From: Rhizophagus irregularis
Lineage: Eukaryota > Glomeromycota > Glomeromycetes > Glomerales > Glomeraceae
Assembly: GCF_026210795.1 (NCBI RefSeq)
Contig: NC_089445.1
Location: 1,736,001 to 1,800,000 of the forward strand
DNA: 64,000 nucleotides
Reading direction: 5' to 3'
Below the pieces are notes generated by a model, which searched no databases, was not told where the DNA came from, and saw only the letters and a program-made list of their open reading frames with translations. Both the position numbers and the translations under genes were made by a program. Below, piece after piece: positions 44,334-59,200 of the stretch (its first letter is position 1; each line of letters starts with the position of its first letter).

Positions 44334-46740
44334 TGTTGCTTGTTATAATAATATCTTAATAAACTGACATATGGTTATAACAACAAAATTATTAAAAACA
44401 AATTTTACTATATTTAAATTTGCTTGCTATAATGACATTATTATAAATATTAATATATAACGACTGTGATACAAAATTCTGATAAACTAATTTTATAAAG
44501 CCATAATCTAGCTTGAGATAATGACATCATAAATATAATAACAGTTATTATATAAATAATTATACTTGTATATTGCAATTTCTAATAATAAACTGTATTG
44601 CAAAATTTTAATTAAATATATAACAACATACTATACTATTTTATAAATATGTCATTATAAAAAAAAGCTTATTATAATGACATCTCGTTATAATGACAAA
44701 AATCTCTAGTTCTGAACATCATGTCATTATAACGAGCGGCACTTGTATAATTATTTCACTATCCAATAATCCAATTTATATAAACTTTTTTTTGTTTTGT
44801 AAACTTCTTTATGTTTTACAAAACAAAAAAAAAATCACTAAAATTTAACTGCTAGATAGTAAGTTAATCGCAAAAAAGCTTCTTAATAAATAAATTACTA
44901 TATATTATTATAGAGTATTTAAATCTTACCAGTGGTGATTCTCACCAAAATTTTTTTTTTACTTTATTTTATAAACCTATTGTAATTTTTTAACAAAATT
45001 ATTTAAAGTAATTTAATGTAATAAAGTTTTTATTTGCAAATTAAATACTAAAAGTTATATGTTTATAATGATATTTATAATGATTTATTAATTAAAAATA
45101 TGTTTTATTGATTAAAAATATAAATATTAACAATTTTTTATTTATTTATGGAAATAATAGAAATAATGAAAATAAAATAAAGATAATATGCAATAATAAA
45201 AAGAAGAATAAGAAATAAAATATAATGAAAAAATAATGAATGAGGAATAATAAAAGAAATGAAGAAAAGAACAAAATAAATGAAGAGAAATAAAAAGTAA
45301 TGAAAGAAGCAAAGGTGGAGTAAAAAAAATAAAAGAAAAAAAAAAGAGGTGAAAAAGTGATAAAAAAATGAAGGGAACGAAAAAAATAAAGGAGAGTAAA
45401 AAGGAATGAAAAAAATAAAAAGGAGTGAAAGGAACAAAAGAAAATGAAGACCTTTATAATATATTTTCAGCCCACTTAAAGACATAGAAAAAAATTTACC
45501 AACTTCTTTGTTAATTTCTAATCATTTGTATATGTGATATCAAAATTTATTTTTGGAAGGAATAAACAAAAGTCTGAAAACAGTAGAAACTCGATCATAG
45601 TTTAACAAAACAAGACTTCAAGAATTATTGTAAAATACGGAAAGTAAAAAGGAGTGAAAGAAATAAGGGATAAGCGAAAAGAAACAAAAAAAATGAAGTG
45701 AAGTGAAAAGAAATGAAAAAATAAGGAAATAAAAGTAACAATAAAAACAAAAGATAAAAGAACAGTAGGAAATAAAAAAATGAAAAAAACTAACCAACCA
45801 AATAAAAATAATAAAATAAGTTAGTAAGAAATGAAATATAATAGACAAAATAAAAAAAATAATAAAAAAAAAATAAAAAAAAAACATACCAAGAAGAACT
45901 AAGACCCTAAAAGAAAACCAAATAAGGAAGGAAATGTAAGGAATAAAATATAAGAAACGAAGTGTAAGAAACAAAATAAAAAAAAAATAAAACTTCAAAA
46001 AATCATGACTATGTAATACTAATCACATCTTAATTGCAAAGAACTGAAAAAAGTAAGAACATAAAGAGAATAAAATAAAGTTAGCAAGAAATAAAATATA
46101 AAAAAAAAAAAAAAAAAAAGAAAATTAAAGTTGGAAAAGTACTAAAAATAATAAACAAACAAACATTTATTAATGATGATGTAATTGTGTAATCAATCAA
46201 AAACATGGGTGTGATTGATAAAAATCACTGGTGATGATTTTTTGATATTCTCTATATTATAATACAATTATTTTAATATTCAATAATTCAATTTGCATAA
46301 ACTTTTTTTTTATTTTGTAATTCTCTTTATTCTTTATAAAACAAAAAAAATTGGTTGAAATTGGACTTTTAAATGGTGAGATAATTTCAAAAAAAGCTTC
46401 TTAATAAACAAATTATATATTATTTACTATAAAAGATATACTATTACCATAAAAGGTATATTGTAACACCTGATTGCAGGACCTGACCCCTATCCACTTA
46501 CTAAATCATGTAATTTCTGGCATGCTCCTTACAAGTAAAAAACCTGTATTATAAAAGTAAATATTGTATTATTTTTTTCATAAATTATATATATTATAAA
46601 GAATATCTATGCAAAGTTTTAAACTTCTACCATGTACTGTATATTTATTTCTACTATCAATTTTTAGTACGATTATTCAATTTTATCATATAATATATAG
46701 ATTTATTAATTTTATTCCAATTGAAAATTTCAGATATTAA
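44334..46740. other. AT-rich region with a dispersed repeat pair and purine-biased tract
   Basis: No gene. About 150 bp at 44760-44912 recurs in diverged form at 46252-46412, each with a TTTTGTAA...TTTACAAAA hairpin and ending AAAAAGCTTCTTAATAAA. Between them, 45130-46130 is strongly purine-biased on the plus strand (GAAATAAAAGAA words), which creates Phe-rich open frames on the minus strand that I do not accept as genes. Confidence 0.5.
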
Positions 46741-46747
46741 TATATAG

Positions 46748-46898
46748 AATCTTTACAATAGAAAGATATGAAACTCAAAAAAAATTTTAATTTTACTTTA
46801 TATGCTAATTATGTTTTTTTACTGAAATTAATGCAAATTTAATATTAATTTAATTTTTGATATTTTTTGAGTTTCATACCTTTCTATTGCAAAGACCC
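46748..46898. mobile_element. Small foldback element
   Basis: Inverted arms, AATCTTTACAATAGAAAG on the left and its near-complement ending GCAAAGACCCC on the right, extend through TATGAAACTCAAAAAA. The unit is about 150 bp, AT-rich between the arms. No clear target duplication. Confidence 0.65.
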
Positions 46899-49800
46899 CA
46901 ATTATCTTCAAATTTTATTTATAAATTTATCTTATTTTAATTTTTATATTTAATTTTTTTTAACCAAAACTAAGCATTATTGGTGTTTTATAAATAGTTT
47001 AAAACTTTAAATTAATATATGTTATTTTGATATTGCATCGATATTAAATTGATATTGAATCAATATCAAAATGATATCAAAATGATATTGCTTGAAAAAC
47101 TTAAAGTTTCTGTAAAGTAGTATTATATTCTTTTAGAGTTACTTTTATAAAATTAAACAAAGAACTGTTTTTAGAATTGTTAATAAGTTATTTGACTTAA
47201 CTACAAGTCTGTTATTATGCTAAAAAGTCATTTTTTTATAAAATATTACTGAAAATTTTTCTTGAAAAATTTGATCCATATGATTATCAGAAAGAGTTCA
47301 ATATTTTGAATTATAATTTTAGTTATTATGATAATAAATTATACTATAAAAAATCATTATTAAAAGTATTAAAGTGAAATTCTAAATATATTATTATTTT
47401 ACTTTTTATAAATAAATAAAATTTAAAAAAAGCATTATAAAACAAGATTATTTTTTTATTTAAAAATGATAATTTTTTTTTTCTTAAAATTAATAATAAA
47501 TTAAATTAATAATAAATGATTATCTAAACTTTTTTTTATTAAATAAAAAAAAAAACAAAATCATAATTACAATATTTTAAATTATTAAAATTAAATTACA
47601 GAAAAAAATAAAAATGCATCATTTTTTTTTTATTAAGTTTTTTTTAAAAATTTTAATTATACAATTAAAATTGATTTTAAAAAAAATTGAAATCATGTAA
47701 TTAGTAAATTTTTTAAAGAATTAATTTTTATAATACATAAACTGGTTTAATTTTAAAGGAATTTCTAATATTTTTTAATTATTGATAAAGAGTTTAATAT
47801 AATTGTAAAAATAACAAATAAAATAAAAAAAAATGTAACAATAGATACAGATCACGTGAATGTGAAATTTTGTCCGAATTTAGAATATTTAATTCCGAAT
47901 TAATGATAATTCCGGCCATATTTTTTTAACCCTCGAAGATTGTTAATAATTCCTTAGGTTTTATAGAGTTTTAACATTAAATGTATTAAATTTAATTCAG
48001 ATCAGTACAAAAAAAATTTAGAAATTTTTTTGATCGTTAGGTTGAAAACTGGTTAATATTCTCCTTTTTTTTTAAAAAAAAAAAAAGAAAGATTATCGAT
48101 TTTTTTAAAATAAAATTGCAACAGTAAATAATACTATTTGGAAAGGAAAGAAATATGTATTTGATCAGATTTTAAGTAAATATCTTAATTTTATTATTAT
48201 GAACAAATATATATATATATATATATTTTTGTTCTGATGTTTGAAGCTAATTATCAAAATTTACTATTATCTGATATGTCTCTTGGATTCTAAAAAATTT
48301 TTGTAATATGGATATCATATTTTTAATTGCTATTTCAGTTAAATTGTTAAATTTTTTTAAGCAAGCAAAGTATTCTTCGTTCTACACCTCGCATATTCTG
48401 ATCCATCCTTATCCTTTTAAATTTTGATCTATTTCAGAAATTCAGATTACAAAAAATGGAGGAAACTGAAGTAAGGAAAAAAAAACACAAATTCAAGATT
48501 CAAATCTTAAATTTTCTAAATTTCTTAATTACACGCATTAAAAACACTGTAATTTATAGAATTGAAAAAAAAATCACTTATTAAAAAGCAGATCGACTTT
48601 TTGTGTTGCATTTTAATACCATTATAATTAATAATTTGTTAAGTATTTTCATGGAAAGGATTTGAGATTATGAAAGAAGAATCCTGGTTAAATATTTCAG
48701 ATAAAACGCAAAAGTAACGTGACATTGTATTATTTGTCCACTTACTTCTAATGCTTTTAAAGTTGATTAAGTAGATTGATACCCACTTGATGATTCTTAT
48801 GTATCGAATTTCAACATTAAAAGTCCACTCCATAACGTTAAGAAAGTGAAGAATGCTGATAATAATCTTATATCTCGTTTCGAAATCATTAATTTCGGGG
48901 ATAAAACTGAAGTAAAAACTTTTTCTGATTTGATAATTTTAAATTAAAGAAAATCAATTAATGAATGATAATGATTCATGAACAAGAATCGTCAACTAAA
49001 ATAAAATATATATCGATATACCGAATTCCAAGATACCGAAATCCAATAAATCAAAGACACGAATTTCATACATTTATTAGAATTCAATTAAATTCAATTA
49101 AATTTCTTTCTTTTTTGAATCAATTGACATAATGTCATTTAATTTTATCTATAAGCATAATTTACATAATTTATCGCCTATAATAATAAATTAAATTGAT
49201 GCTAAAGAAATTAAGAAACTTTTATTAAAGTAATTAATAAAATAATTATTTCAAATAACATACTATACCTTTCAAGATAAATATCGTCAGATAATTATAC
49301 CGTCAAGTACAAATAATATCATGAACGTAAGTACTATGACTATGAGGTGTAGTAAGTACTATAAAAATTACGTATATATTACGCATATTACGCATATTAC
49401 AATATTGCATATAATGCGTATATTGTACAACAACTAGAAACAACGTTAATTTGGTGCGATTTCTACCAATTAAGTTTGGATTTGATGATAAATCGTGGTC
49501 GAAAGAACAATATTTATTGGAACAAACCATGATTGTAACTTTTTGGTGTATTGGTTAGAGGAACGTAAAATTCATATCTATAATTCCGAATTCAGTTCTC
49601 ACTATAAAATATTATATAAATTATAAATTAAAAATATTGAGTTATGGCCATTGAGTTTTTCAGACTATTGGCCAATATATAATAATGTAAGTTTATAAAC
49701 ATTGTTAACGTAATTAAAAAAGAATTATAAAGATTCAGTAATTTATCTTATTTTTAAAAAAAAAGACCTTTTTTTCTTAAAGTAATTTTTCGGAATTTTT

Positions 49801-52500
49801 TTTTTAAAAAAAAGAATCACGTTCATACACAATTGAATTAAATGCTTATTCTTGACAATGTTTTATTTTATCAAATATTTTTTTAATTGTATTATATAAT
49901 TTAATTTTATCTTACCAATCCTTTTTTCATATTTCTCAAATTTAAAAAGGGAACAAATCGTATTTTCTACATAATCCATTATACAAGTATATATAATAAG
50001 TATATATAAGTACATTTATATATATATATATACATGTATATATACAGTATATATATAATATAATATACGTATAAATATGTAATAATTAATATACTAAATA
50101 GTTTCACATATTATGTGTACAATAATACTTAGTATATGAAATCTATTTTTAAAAAAAGGAATTGGGTTTAAAAATGTCCATTGTGACCTTAAGAGGTAAA
50201 ACCCCGGATAACGGGTTATTTATTAAACTTGTACATAAAAAAAAAAACATTTATAAAAATAAACGCTAAACAAAGAAGTTGAAATAAACTTTTTCCTAAA
50301 TTGTACGTGTATAAAAATAGTAAATTATTTACATAAAAAAAAAAAAAAATTAAAAATTTCCCTTCTTGATTAACTCATTCTAATAAATGAATTTAGTAGA
50401 TAAGGAAAAAATCCGAAAAATTTTAATTATAATAAAAGACCATAACAGGAAAATAATAACTGTGAGATCATAAACTTTATTTTCACCAACCTCTTAAAAA
50501 GGGGCTTGAGACCGGTTACGAAGTTGCAATGAAAGTTTTTTTTATTTTATTATTAACCAAAATTATATAAATCAATAACATGATCTTCAACGCATTGTTC
50601 GTCCTTTATAAGGAGATCAAAAAGGAAAATTTATAAATAGATAAAAAGAAAAAAAAGCCATTTTTTTTTGTAAATCTCTCGAGTTTTATTTATATTTTCA
50701 TTATAGAATGACAAATTACAAATATTATAAATTAAAATTTTCCTTTTATAATTAAAATGTATTATAACAACTATAATGATTATTATTGTGTTACTTTCTG
50801 AATTCGTCTAATTGATTAAAAATCACGTGATAATATAATAATCATCCTTTTGGTGGATGAATTGACATTTTTGAAATTGTTAATTGGATTACAAAAAGAG
50901 ATAAAATTTTTTACATAGCCTGCAAATCAGGCGTAGAAGCTGTCATCTTGATTTATTTACATTATTTATTTGTGCTTAGAATATGTCATTTTTTTTTTAT
51001 TGTTTGTAAAACGTGAAATGATCTTGTACCTTACCCTAATTAAAAATTTAACACGTATTACGTACAATACTGCACATTAATCCGAATATATAACAGGTAC
51101 TGCGCTACATATTTCGAATTTAAAAAAAAAATACATTTTGCATGAATCAACTTCAAATAAATTTAAAAGATTCGCTAATTTGCTTGCTTTCGTAATTTTT
51201 TTTTTTAAAAAAAAAGATAATAAAAATAGAATAATAATATATTTATTATATTTATTATTGAAAGTTAGAAACTGATTGGCCATACGTCATTAGAATTATT
51301 ACAAATATGTACATAATTATGGTTAAATTCTGGCCGAATTATAAGTTTAGCCAAGAAAAATATGAAAATACCACATATACCACATGACATCAGACATATT
51401 AAACGATATGCAGTTTATATAGTTTATATATATATATATATTTATATATAGTCAATTTATATTCCTCTTAATCTTAACGAAGAAACTAAATTCGTTAGTT
51501 TTCTTTCTTGAACTAAATAATTTTAGATAATAATCATACATTTACTATAACTCAATTTTAATTTTTTTCTTTTTTTTTTTTACTATGAATTAATTAATTT
51601 CGTGGAGAAATATTTAGAAAAGAAGAAAAGAAGATGATTCGATATCTATTTCAGTTACCCATTTTCAGTTACCCATTATTCCGTTACCCGTTATTCCATT
51701 ACCCGTTATCCTGTTTCCTCCCCGTTATCCTAATCTTCATATCTTGATATCTTGGAACAAAATCTCTTTTTTTTTTTATAAAAAATTGGTTTGTGGAACA
51801 AATAATATGAACTTAAAATATTTATCAAATTATAATATTTTTGTGCCATGAGAAAAAAAATAAGTGCCAACTAACAAAGAAAAAAAGACAATAAAGGTAA
51901 TAAAATAATGAATCCAAGAATCTAAGTTTAGAAGACTCACCGAACTGCACAGTATTGTGATCATGACATGATTAAATTTAAAATTTTGAAATTTTTTAGA
52001 TTTTTAGATTTTTAGATTTTTTTTCAAAAGTTAACAACTAAATATAGTAAAGCAGGGAGGGAATCTTAAAAAGAATTTTAATAATTTTTAATGCACTTTC
52101 TTCATGAGATGAAACATTTAACCAATTTACAATTGTAGATATAAAATTCCTTTATTAAATATAGAGAAAGACCGGTTAGATTTCGGAATTCTTAATTAAT
52201 TTTTACAAGAATAAATTTGGTAAGAAGATTCTTAAGATAGAATTATTTACAAATAATGTATGCTAATTTTGTTTAGATGTGCAATTGTTTTTTTCGGCGT
52301 TAAGATATAATGAATGATATTATATATAGAAAACTTGATCTTCTGTTTGATAATTGATTTGATTATGTTTTAAGAATCGCTTTTTATTATTTATTTGACG
52401 TAAACAGTAAAGTAAACATGTATCATTGAATGAATAAATCAATTTTTTTTTTTAGATAAATTGTTTTTACGCGTTATTTCTATCTTCGATATTTAAGTTA
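46899..52500. other. AT-rich gene-poor stretch
   Basis: 5.6 kb in which I find no supportable gene or RNA. It has a GATAT-type palindromic cluster at 47030-47090, several long T-run/A-run junctions (for example 48065-48085, 49795-49813, 51198-51216), TA microsatellites at 48210-48228, 50020-50060 and 51424-51450, and a GTTACCC(A/G)TTATTCC tandem run at 51654-51726. All open frames are short and AT-composition driven. Confidence 0.5.
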
Positions 52501-54422
52501 ATATTATTAATTAAATTTAGGCCACAATAAATCCATTAAAAGGGTTATATCCGAATGCATTAATATATGGGAACGATAAATATGTAACAAACGTGCGAAT
52601 TTATACCATCGCGAATCATATAATGTTTCAGTATATGAACGCGTAACTATATTATCTTCTCTATACATATATATTTTGTACTTTGGTACTTTGCATGCAA
52701 AATCATAAAATTTACTATTTCAGTCTTTCTCATGGTCTTACTAGTTTATGATATGATCCATTTAAAGACGTTCTTTCAAATATAATAACAATGATGTAAT
52801 GTTTGTATCTTGTGTTATGGTTTGAAGGGTTTTATTTGTATTATTTTCATTTAACTGGTTCATTTCATTTAACACAAAAAATTTTTTTATAGAATTTGGT
52901 AATTTTTTGAATAAAATTTTATTATAATATTATTTTAGATTTCACAAAATGTATAAAAAAAAAAATAAAATAAAATTTGTTAATTTTTTAACGGTAAACC
53001 GCAGTATTTATATTTGAATATCTTTTATAATTTTGGCTAAATTATAATGCTGTAAATCCGTTATAATGAAATAAATAATAAATATTTTTCTTTTTTTTTT
53101 TTTCGGAAATTTTTATTAACATCTTTTTAATTTCGGGAAAAATAAATCCCTTAAAATTAGTGAAAAGAAAAATATATCACATACGATTAAAGTAAATGTG
53201 TTACTTTCTAGATTTGATCTTTGAATTACCTTGTTATCCTGTTTAAACCAGAGAGAAGGTTTTTTACATGGTTTTTTTTTTCTTGTATTCATAAATTTTT
53301 AAAGTTTTAAACCTGAGCCAATCAAGAAATATTATTTTTTATGATTGTTCTTTGTTCTTTTTTTGTCCTTTTTTTCTATAGTTTTACAAAGAAAACAAAA
53401 GTACAAAGTAAAAAACGAAAAAAATTTCCTGTAGGTGATAAACAGATGATATCATTAATAAAAAAGAATCTAACGGGATTAAATCACAAAACACGTTTTT
53501 CATTGAAAAAATTAAGTCACCATTTCATTGTGAAGCCATCATAATTAAAATTTATTGGATAAAATGTGAAAAAAGATTAGATCTAAAAATTTACCTCCCC
53601 TTAATTTCTTTGTTCATAACAAAAAGGCAAAGAGATAAAAAGATTCATTTATCATTAAAAAGTACAAAAAGGACAAAAAATTTACCTGATCCTGTTGATT
53701 TGAAAAATGAATATCGTTTTTATCATTTTTAATCGTCTATAAGATAAAAATTTTAATGATTTCTTATCATTAAATTTTTTTTTTTTTTAAAAAAAAAATA
53801 ATTTTTTTCAAAAGTTTTTCTTTACAAATACAATTTTTCTCTTGTGAAAAAATATGGGAATATTTGAGAATAGTGATAATAGTGATGATAATAATATAAA
53901 AAAAAAAACACGATTCTGGTTTGTCTAACCCTTATTTTATTTGAATAGGAGTTTAATAAACTCATATAACTCATATAACTGGCATTTAAAAAAATTTTTA
54001 AGGTTTGGGTGTGATGATAAATGATGTGAATAAGAGTACAACTTTTAAGAGGTGCAAATAAAAATCAGATGTAACAATCATCATTAAGATTTGGGCTATT
54101 ACTAATTAAATCTTACCTTAATTAGGAATTTGTGGAATATAAAGGAGGAGACATGAGGTCCAGTGTTACAAATGAAAATATACGTTCAGATATTTATATT
54201 ATATTTCTTTTAAGTTCTCAGCATGGATTTCATCCAATTAATAGTATAAAATCAATGAGGAACGCTAAAACATACAGATTTACGAAAATTATATGACAAA
54301 CAAAATGTAAAACAAATATACCACATCATGCCCATGTGGTCAAGATTGTTTGAGAAATAAAAACATTGATGTAACTTTTATTCTTTGTTTTTTTTTTAAG
54401 AAAAAAAAAAAAATATTTATTT

Positions 54423-54454
<32 letters not shown>

Positions 54455-56209
54455 TATATGGTACGATTTGTCTATTAAGAGAATCATTCTCAGAATTTTT
54501 TTTTTTTTTTAGTATAAAGAATAGTTAGTATAAAGAATAGTATAAAAAATAGTCTAAAAAATAGTCTAAAAAATAGTCTAAAAAAGTTTCACAAAAGTTT
54601 ATGAAAAAGTTTAGTAATTTATATATATACTAAAATTTTTGTAGTTAAAAATGGTTGGAAAAAAATAAGTTTGAAATCATAACGCATTTTGCTGTGCAGT
54701 TTAGTTACTTGCTTATTTCAACAAATCCTGAGTATTCATTCGCAAATAACCGAGGGTTCATATAAAAAAAGAATTTTCGTTAGTAAACATTAAATAAAAT
54801 ATTATTGGATGAAATTGGATGAGCATGATTATTTTTTTTTTTTAAAATAACCCATTAAATTTATATTTTTTCTTTAAAAATAAATACTCCAAACTTATGT
54901 TGCAGATCTCTAATTAATGCACAATAAATTACACATTTGCATTTATAGGCAATCGATTGTTTATCATTAATACCAGTAAAAGGACTTGAGCTCCTAAATT
55001 TATTTCCTAAAAACAACTTTTGGTACGACTTGCGTTATTTTCGTTTATAAATATTGCCATAATTTTGAATCGCTTTTCTTTCTTTCTTTTTTTCCATTAT
55101 TCTCCCATTTTTTTCTTGAAAAAAAAGTGGCCGTGTACGATTATTTCAACGGGGCTCCTCTTCTTTTAATTTCTCCTGTTATTGTCCATGACCGTTAAGC
55201 TCTTTAACGTCGTTTAAAAGTGTGTAATATAATCTTAACATTTTTATTATTTTTGTACTCTTACTTTCACTATTGATACCACGGCTCAATATTATAAAGT
55301 CGATTACTTTTTTTAACTCACGTCACTACAATAACATAACGCCTTACAATTTTTCCTGTCATCGAATCGAAAAAAATTGATTTAATCGGTTCCCCGCTTG
55401 ATGAAATTTTAATCAAATTTATTTATTTTTTTTCTTATTCTCTTCAAAAAGAAAGATAAAAGAAAAAAAACGAAGATTTGAATATTATTTAACGACCTAA
55501 TATTTTTTCAAAAAACAATAAAAAAAATTACTGCGGTTCTTACAGAAAAAAAAAAGTAAATAATGATCACACCTTTCAATTAGGAACTAAAACAATATAT
55601 TTAACAACAAATCAACAAAAAATTCTCTTAAGTTTTATTTTATTTTTTTTTTAATTTTTTTTTTTTTTGAAAAGAAGTTGCACATTGAATGTTTCGCTAA
55701 CTTCTTTTTATAATCAAGAAAAAAAAGTTCAAGAAGGCGTGATTCGATCCTAAATCAAATATAATAATAATAATAAAAAAAAAAAAGAGAAAGTTATTAA
55801 TTGTTATCGACATAAAAAAAAAAATTATCTTTTTTTTACACACTTTTTATATCTCTCCCTCTTTATCATCCTTTCATTTATAAATACATAACTGCAATTT
55901 TATCCCATTCATATATATATATATATATAATTTTTTCTTTCATTATTTTTGTTTTTTTTTCTTTTCTTTTTGTTATATATTTCATTTGTCAAATAGTTCA
56001 TTTTAAATTTTTTTTTTTATATTTTTTTCTTTTGCATTACTGATATAGATAACAAAAGCATCATTTTTTTTTATTATTTTTTATTTCCTAAAAAAGAATT
56101 TTCTTTATCTCCTCCCATAATATTATAGAAATTTCCAAAGTGAAAATTAACCTTTTTTAATCTCACCAAAAAAAGATCCATCAATCGAAATACTTTCTTT
56201 ACTAAAAAG
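52501..56209. promoter_or_regulatory. Long upstream region of the Zn2Cys6 regulator
   Basis: 3.7 kb without a credible gene before the ATG at 56210. The last 600 bp are dominated by T-rich tracts, typical of a fungal core promoter or 5' leader, with a TA run at 55911-55929. Three AAAATAGTCTA repeats lie at 54540-54585. A 67-codon frame at 53341-53544 is open, but its composition does not separate it from background. The leader may be long and contain introns. No TF site could be identified with confidence. Confidence 0.35.
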
Positions 56210-59200
56210 ATGAGTTTGTTTATTTTGGACGACATGATCGTTGACGAATCAGAATCCCATGAAAATAAACGTGTAAAGATTACTACGGCCTGTGATACGT
56301 GTCGTAGAAGAAAGGTTAAATGTGATGGAGCTTCTCCATGTGCAAATTGTACACGCGGAGGTTTGAAATCTCTTATTATTATTTATTTGTCATACATATG
56401 CCTTAATTCGTATTGTTTATTCTTCGTACCTTGTTATTCTTTTTTTTTTGTGCCAATCATTTCGACGTCACGCGATAAAACATTTACTTGTTTTAATCGC
56501 GCTACATTTCCTAATTCTCACGCCAATAATTATCTAATTAATTTCTAACCTTATTTAACTTTATTTCTTTTTTTATTATTAAATTTATAGCTTACCAATG
56601 CACGTTTAGTGATGCGTCAACCAAAAGACCACGAGGTCCTCCGAAGGGGTTTGTTGCTCTGATTGAAGATAGATTACATACCATAGAATCCCTCTTGGTA
56701 AATCTTGTTAATAAGGATAATATTAACGAAAATAATAAGGAGATAAAAAAAGAGAGAGATAATGCTATTGAAGAGTCAAGCCAAAGACAAAGGTTTTCAA
56801 CCTTTAAAATACGTCAATATTCCCCGATGAATGTTATCGCACCTGCCACACAATCATCACCTCATTTATTTATTCCTACGACACCACCAGCTGACGCAAA
56901 TTATTCTTCCGATCAATCCCCAAGTTTAATACCAGGATTTAGTGATGATCTTGGTAGTGATGATGAGGATATACTCCTTAATAATTTGGTCTCACCAAAT
57001 TCTTCGAATAGTTTGCAAAGTAGTACTTTATCATTTCTTTTACCAAATAATCAACAACAAGGTGGTTCTTACGTTGATCCTCCTATATCATCCTCAATTC
57101 CAACATTATCAAATCCTCCTCCCGAAATTTCAAGACAATTGTTGGAAAAATATTTTAATCATTTTCATCCTTATTTCCCTATAATTAATCGTGGACAATT
57201 ATTTAAAATGATGTCTAGCCCTAATGTGTCAGATCAACCTTCTCCATTATTGCTTAATGCTATTTATGCTATTGGTGCGATGTATCCTCCAATTCCTCAA
57301 GATTCTAATAATTCTTTAGTGTTTTATGATCGTGCCAGAAGTAAGTTTTATTGAAAGAGTTACTTTTTGATGTTTTGTTTAATTATTTGTTCAAAAAATT
57401 TTTTTTATATTCAACTATAATAATTATGATTATTTCTCATTTTTTTTTAAAGGTTTACTGGATCATTTTATTGATGTACCAAGATTATCAACTGTTCAAG
57501 CATTGATTTTATTATGTATGGTTGATCAAGGTAAACCATCTTCTTACAGACCACAAACCTATTCATCAATGGCCATCAGGATGGCACAAAGTATGGGATT
57601 AAATCGTAGGAACGGTCCTGTTTATCGAGGAAAAGGTCGTCAAACAAAGAAATTAATTTGGTGGGGATGTTTTATTACTGATAGGCTCAATAGTCTTGCT
57701 AATGGAGATCCATTAACAATAAATGACAAGATGTGTGATATCGAATTTCCTTCACTGGATGAAGTAGATGATCAAGATGATGATAATCAATCACAACAAA
57801 ATTCTCAACAACAAAATTCTCCTTCTCCAAATTATAGTTCAACGTACGCACAACAAATTAATATTTTCATTAATTTTATAAAATTAGCAAGAATTATCGG
57901 TCAAATTATTGAACATTTACAATCTACTTCATGTATTGGTATGCCAGCATCTTGGAATCATCATTCCATGGTTAATAATTTTGAAAATTCATTGTCTAAT
58001 TGGCTTAGAGAATTACCACCATTTTTACAGTATACTCCTTCACCACAACATATGCCACTTCCTGGACAAATTGCTTCTTTGCATATGCATCATCAAACTT
58101 TATATTTGATGCTTCATTATCCTTATATTGCATCACAAAATAATTCTCGTTCACCCAATATTCGTACATCAAAAACTTATTTCAAATCACTTAATTATTG
58201 TAGTAGTGCTGCTAATGTAATAACTCATATTGGTGGTAAGTATATTAATTTCAGATAAAAAATATATATATATATATATTATATTTTATTTATTTATTTG
58301 ATATTTTTTTTTTTTATAGTTGAAGCTCTTAACAATGTTCATGTATGCATAACATTCCCGATAATGTTTTATAGTTTGGGAAAAGCTGTCAAAGTTCATG
58401 TTATTAATCTTACCTCACCACAACGTGGTTTGGCAATAAACGCATTCAAAAATATTATAAAGACTATAAAAATTTGTCGATTTTATGAACAAAATAATAT
58501 TATGGCAGAATTAGCGAATCAAATGATCACAGCTTTAGAAAATGTTTTAATGTCAAATCAAGATAGATTTTCTAATGAAGAGACTATTGAAATTCCGTCA
58601 GCAACTGCAACATCACATATTAAAATATCACCAACAATGTCGAATCAAATATATTCAGAATCCATTTCATCATCATCTTCAAAACAAATGCAATCGATGG
58701 ACCCAAAAAGAGAATCTAGTTCTTCTTCAGCTAATATTCATCCACATCCGTCAAGTTTCGCTTATATTCAAAATCAAAGTGGAATGCAACAATATATGCC
58801 AGTGAATCCAATTTTTGATCAATTCGCAATGCAAATGCAATCACCCACGATCATGATGGGAAATGAAATTTCACCCAATGAACCACAGTTTTGGGATATC
58901 GGAGTGGATAACTTGGTCGGAGGAGTCGGTGGAGTTGGTGGATTTAATAATCCTTATAATAATATGAACAATATAACACCAAACATTCCTCTTCCTACAA
59001 CAGCCTCATCTACATCTACCCCAGCTTTATCATCTACGACAGTAGTTACATCCGCCGCTGATTATTATTCTCAACATCAACACCAACACCAACCACCACC
59101 ACCACAGCGACAATCTACTCTTCCAGTTTCTTCACCAATGTCAATGTTTCCTCCAACCACGTCAACAAAGACTCATTCAAGATCAAATCAAATGTCCCTT

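Noticed and set aside
45138-45998. Phe-rich frames of 115 and 126 codons resembling membrane proteins
   Set aside because: Result of a purine-biased low-complexity strand; no start context, no introns and no motif.
53341-53544. 67-codon Lys-rich frame in the TF upstream region
   Set aside because: Open but without homology, and similar in composition to the surrounding intergenic sequence.
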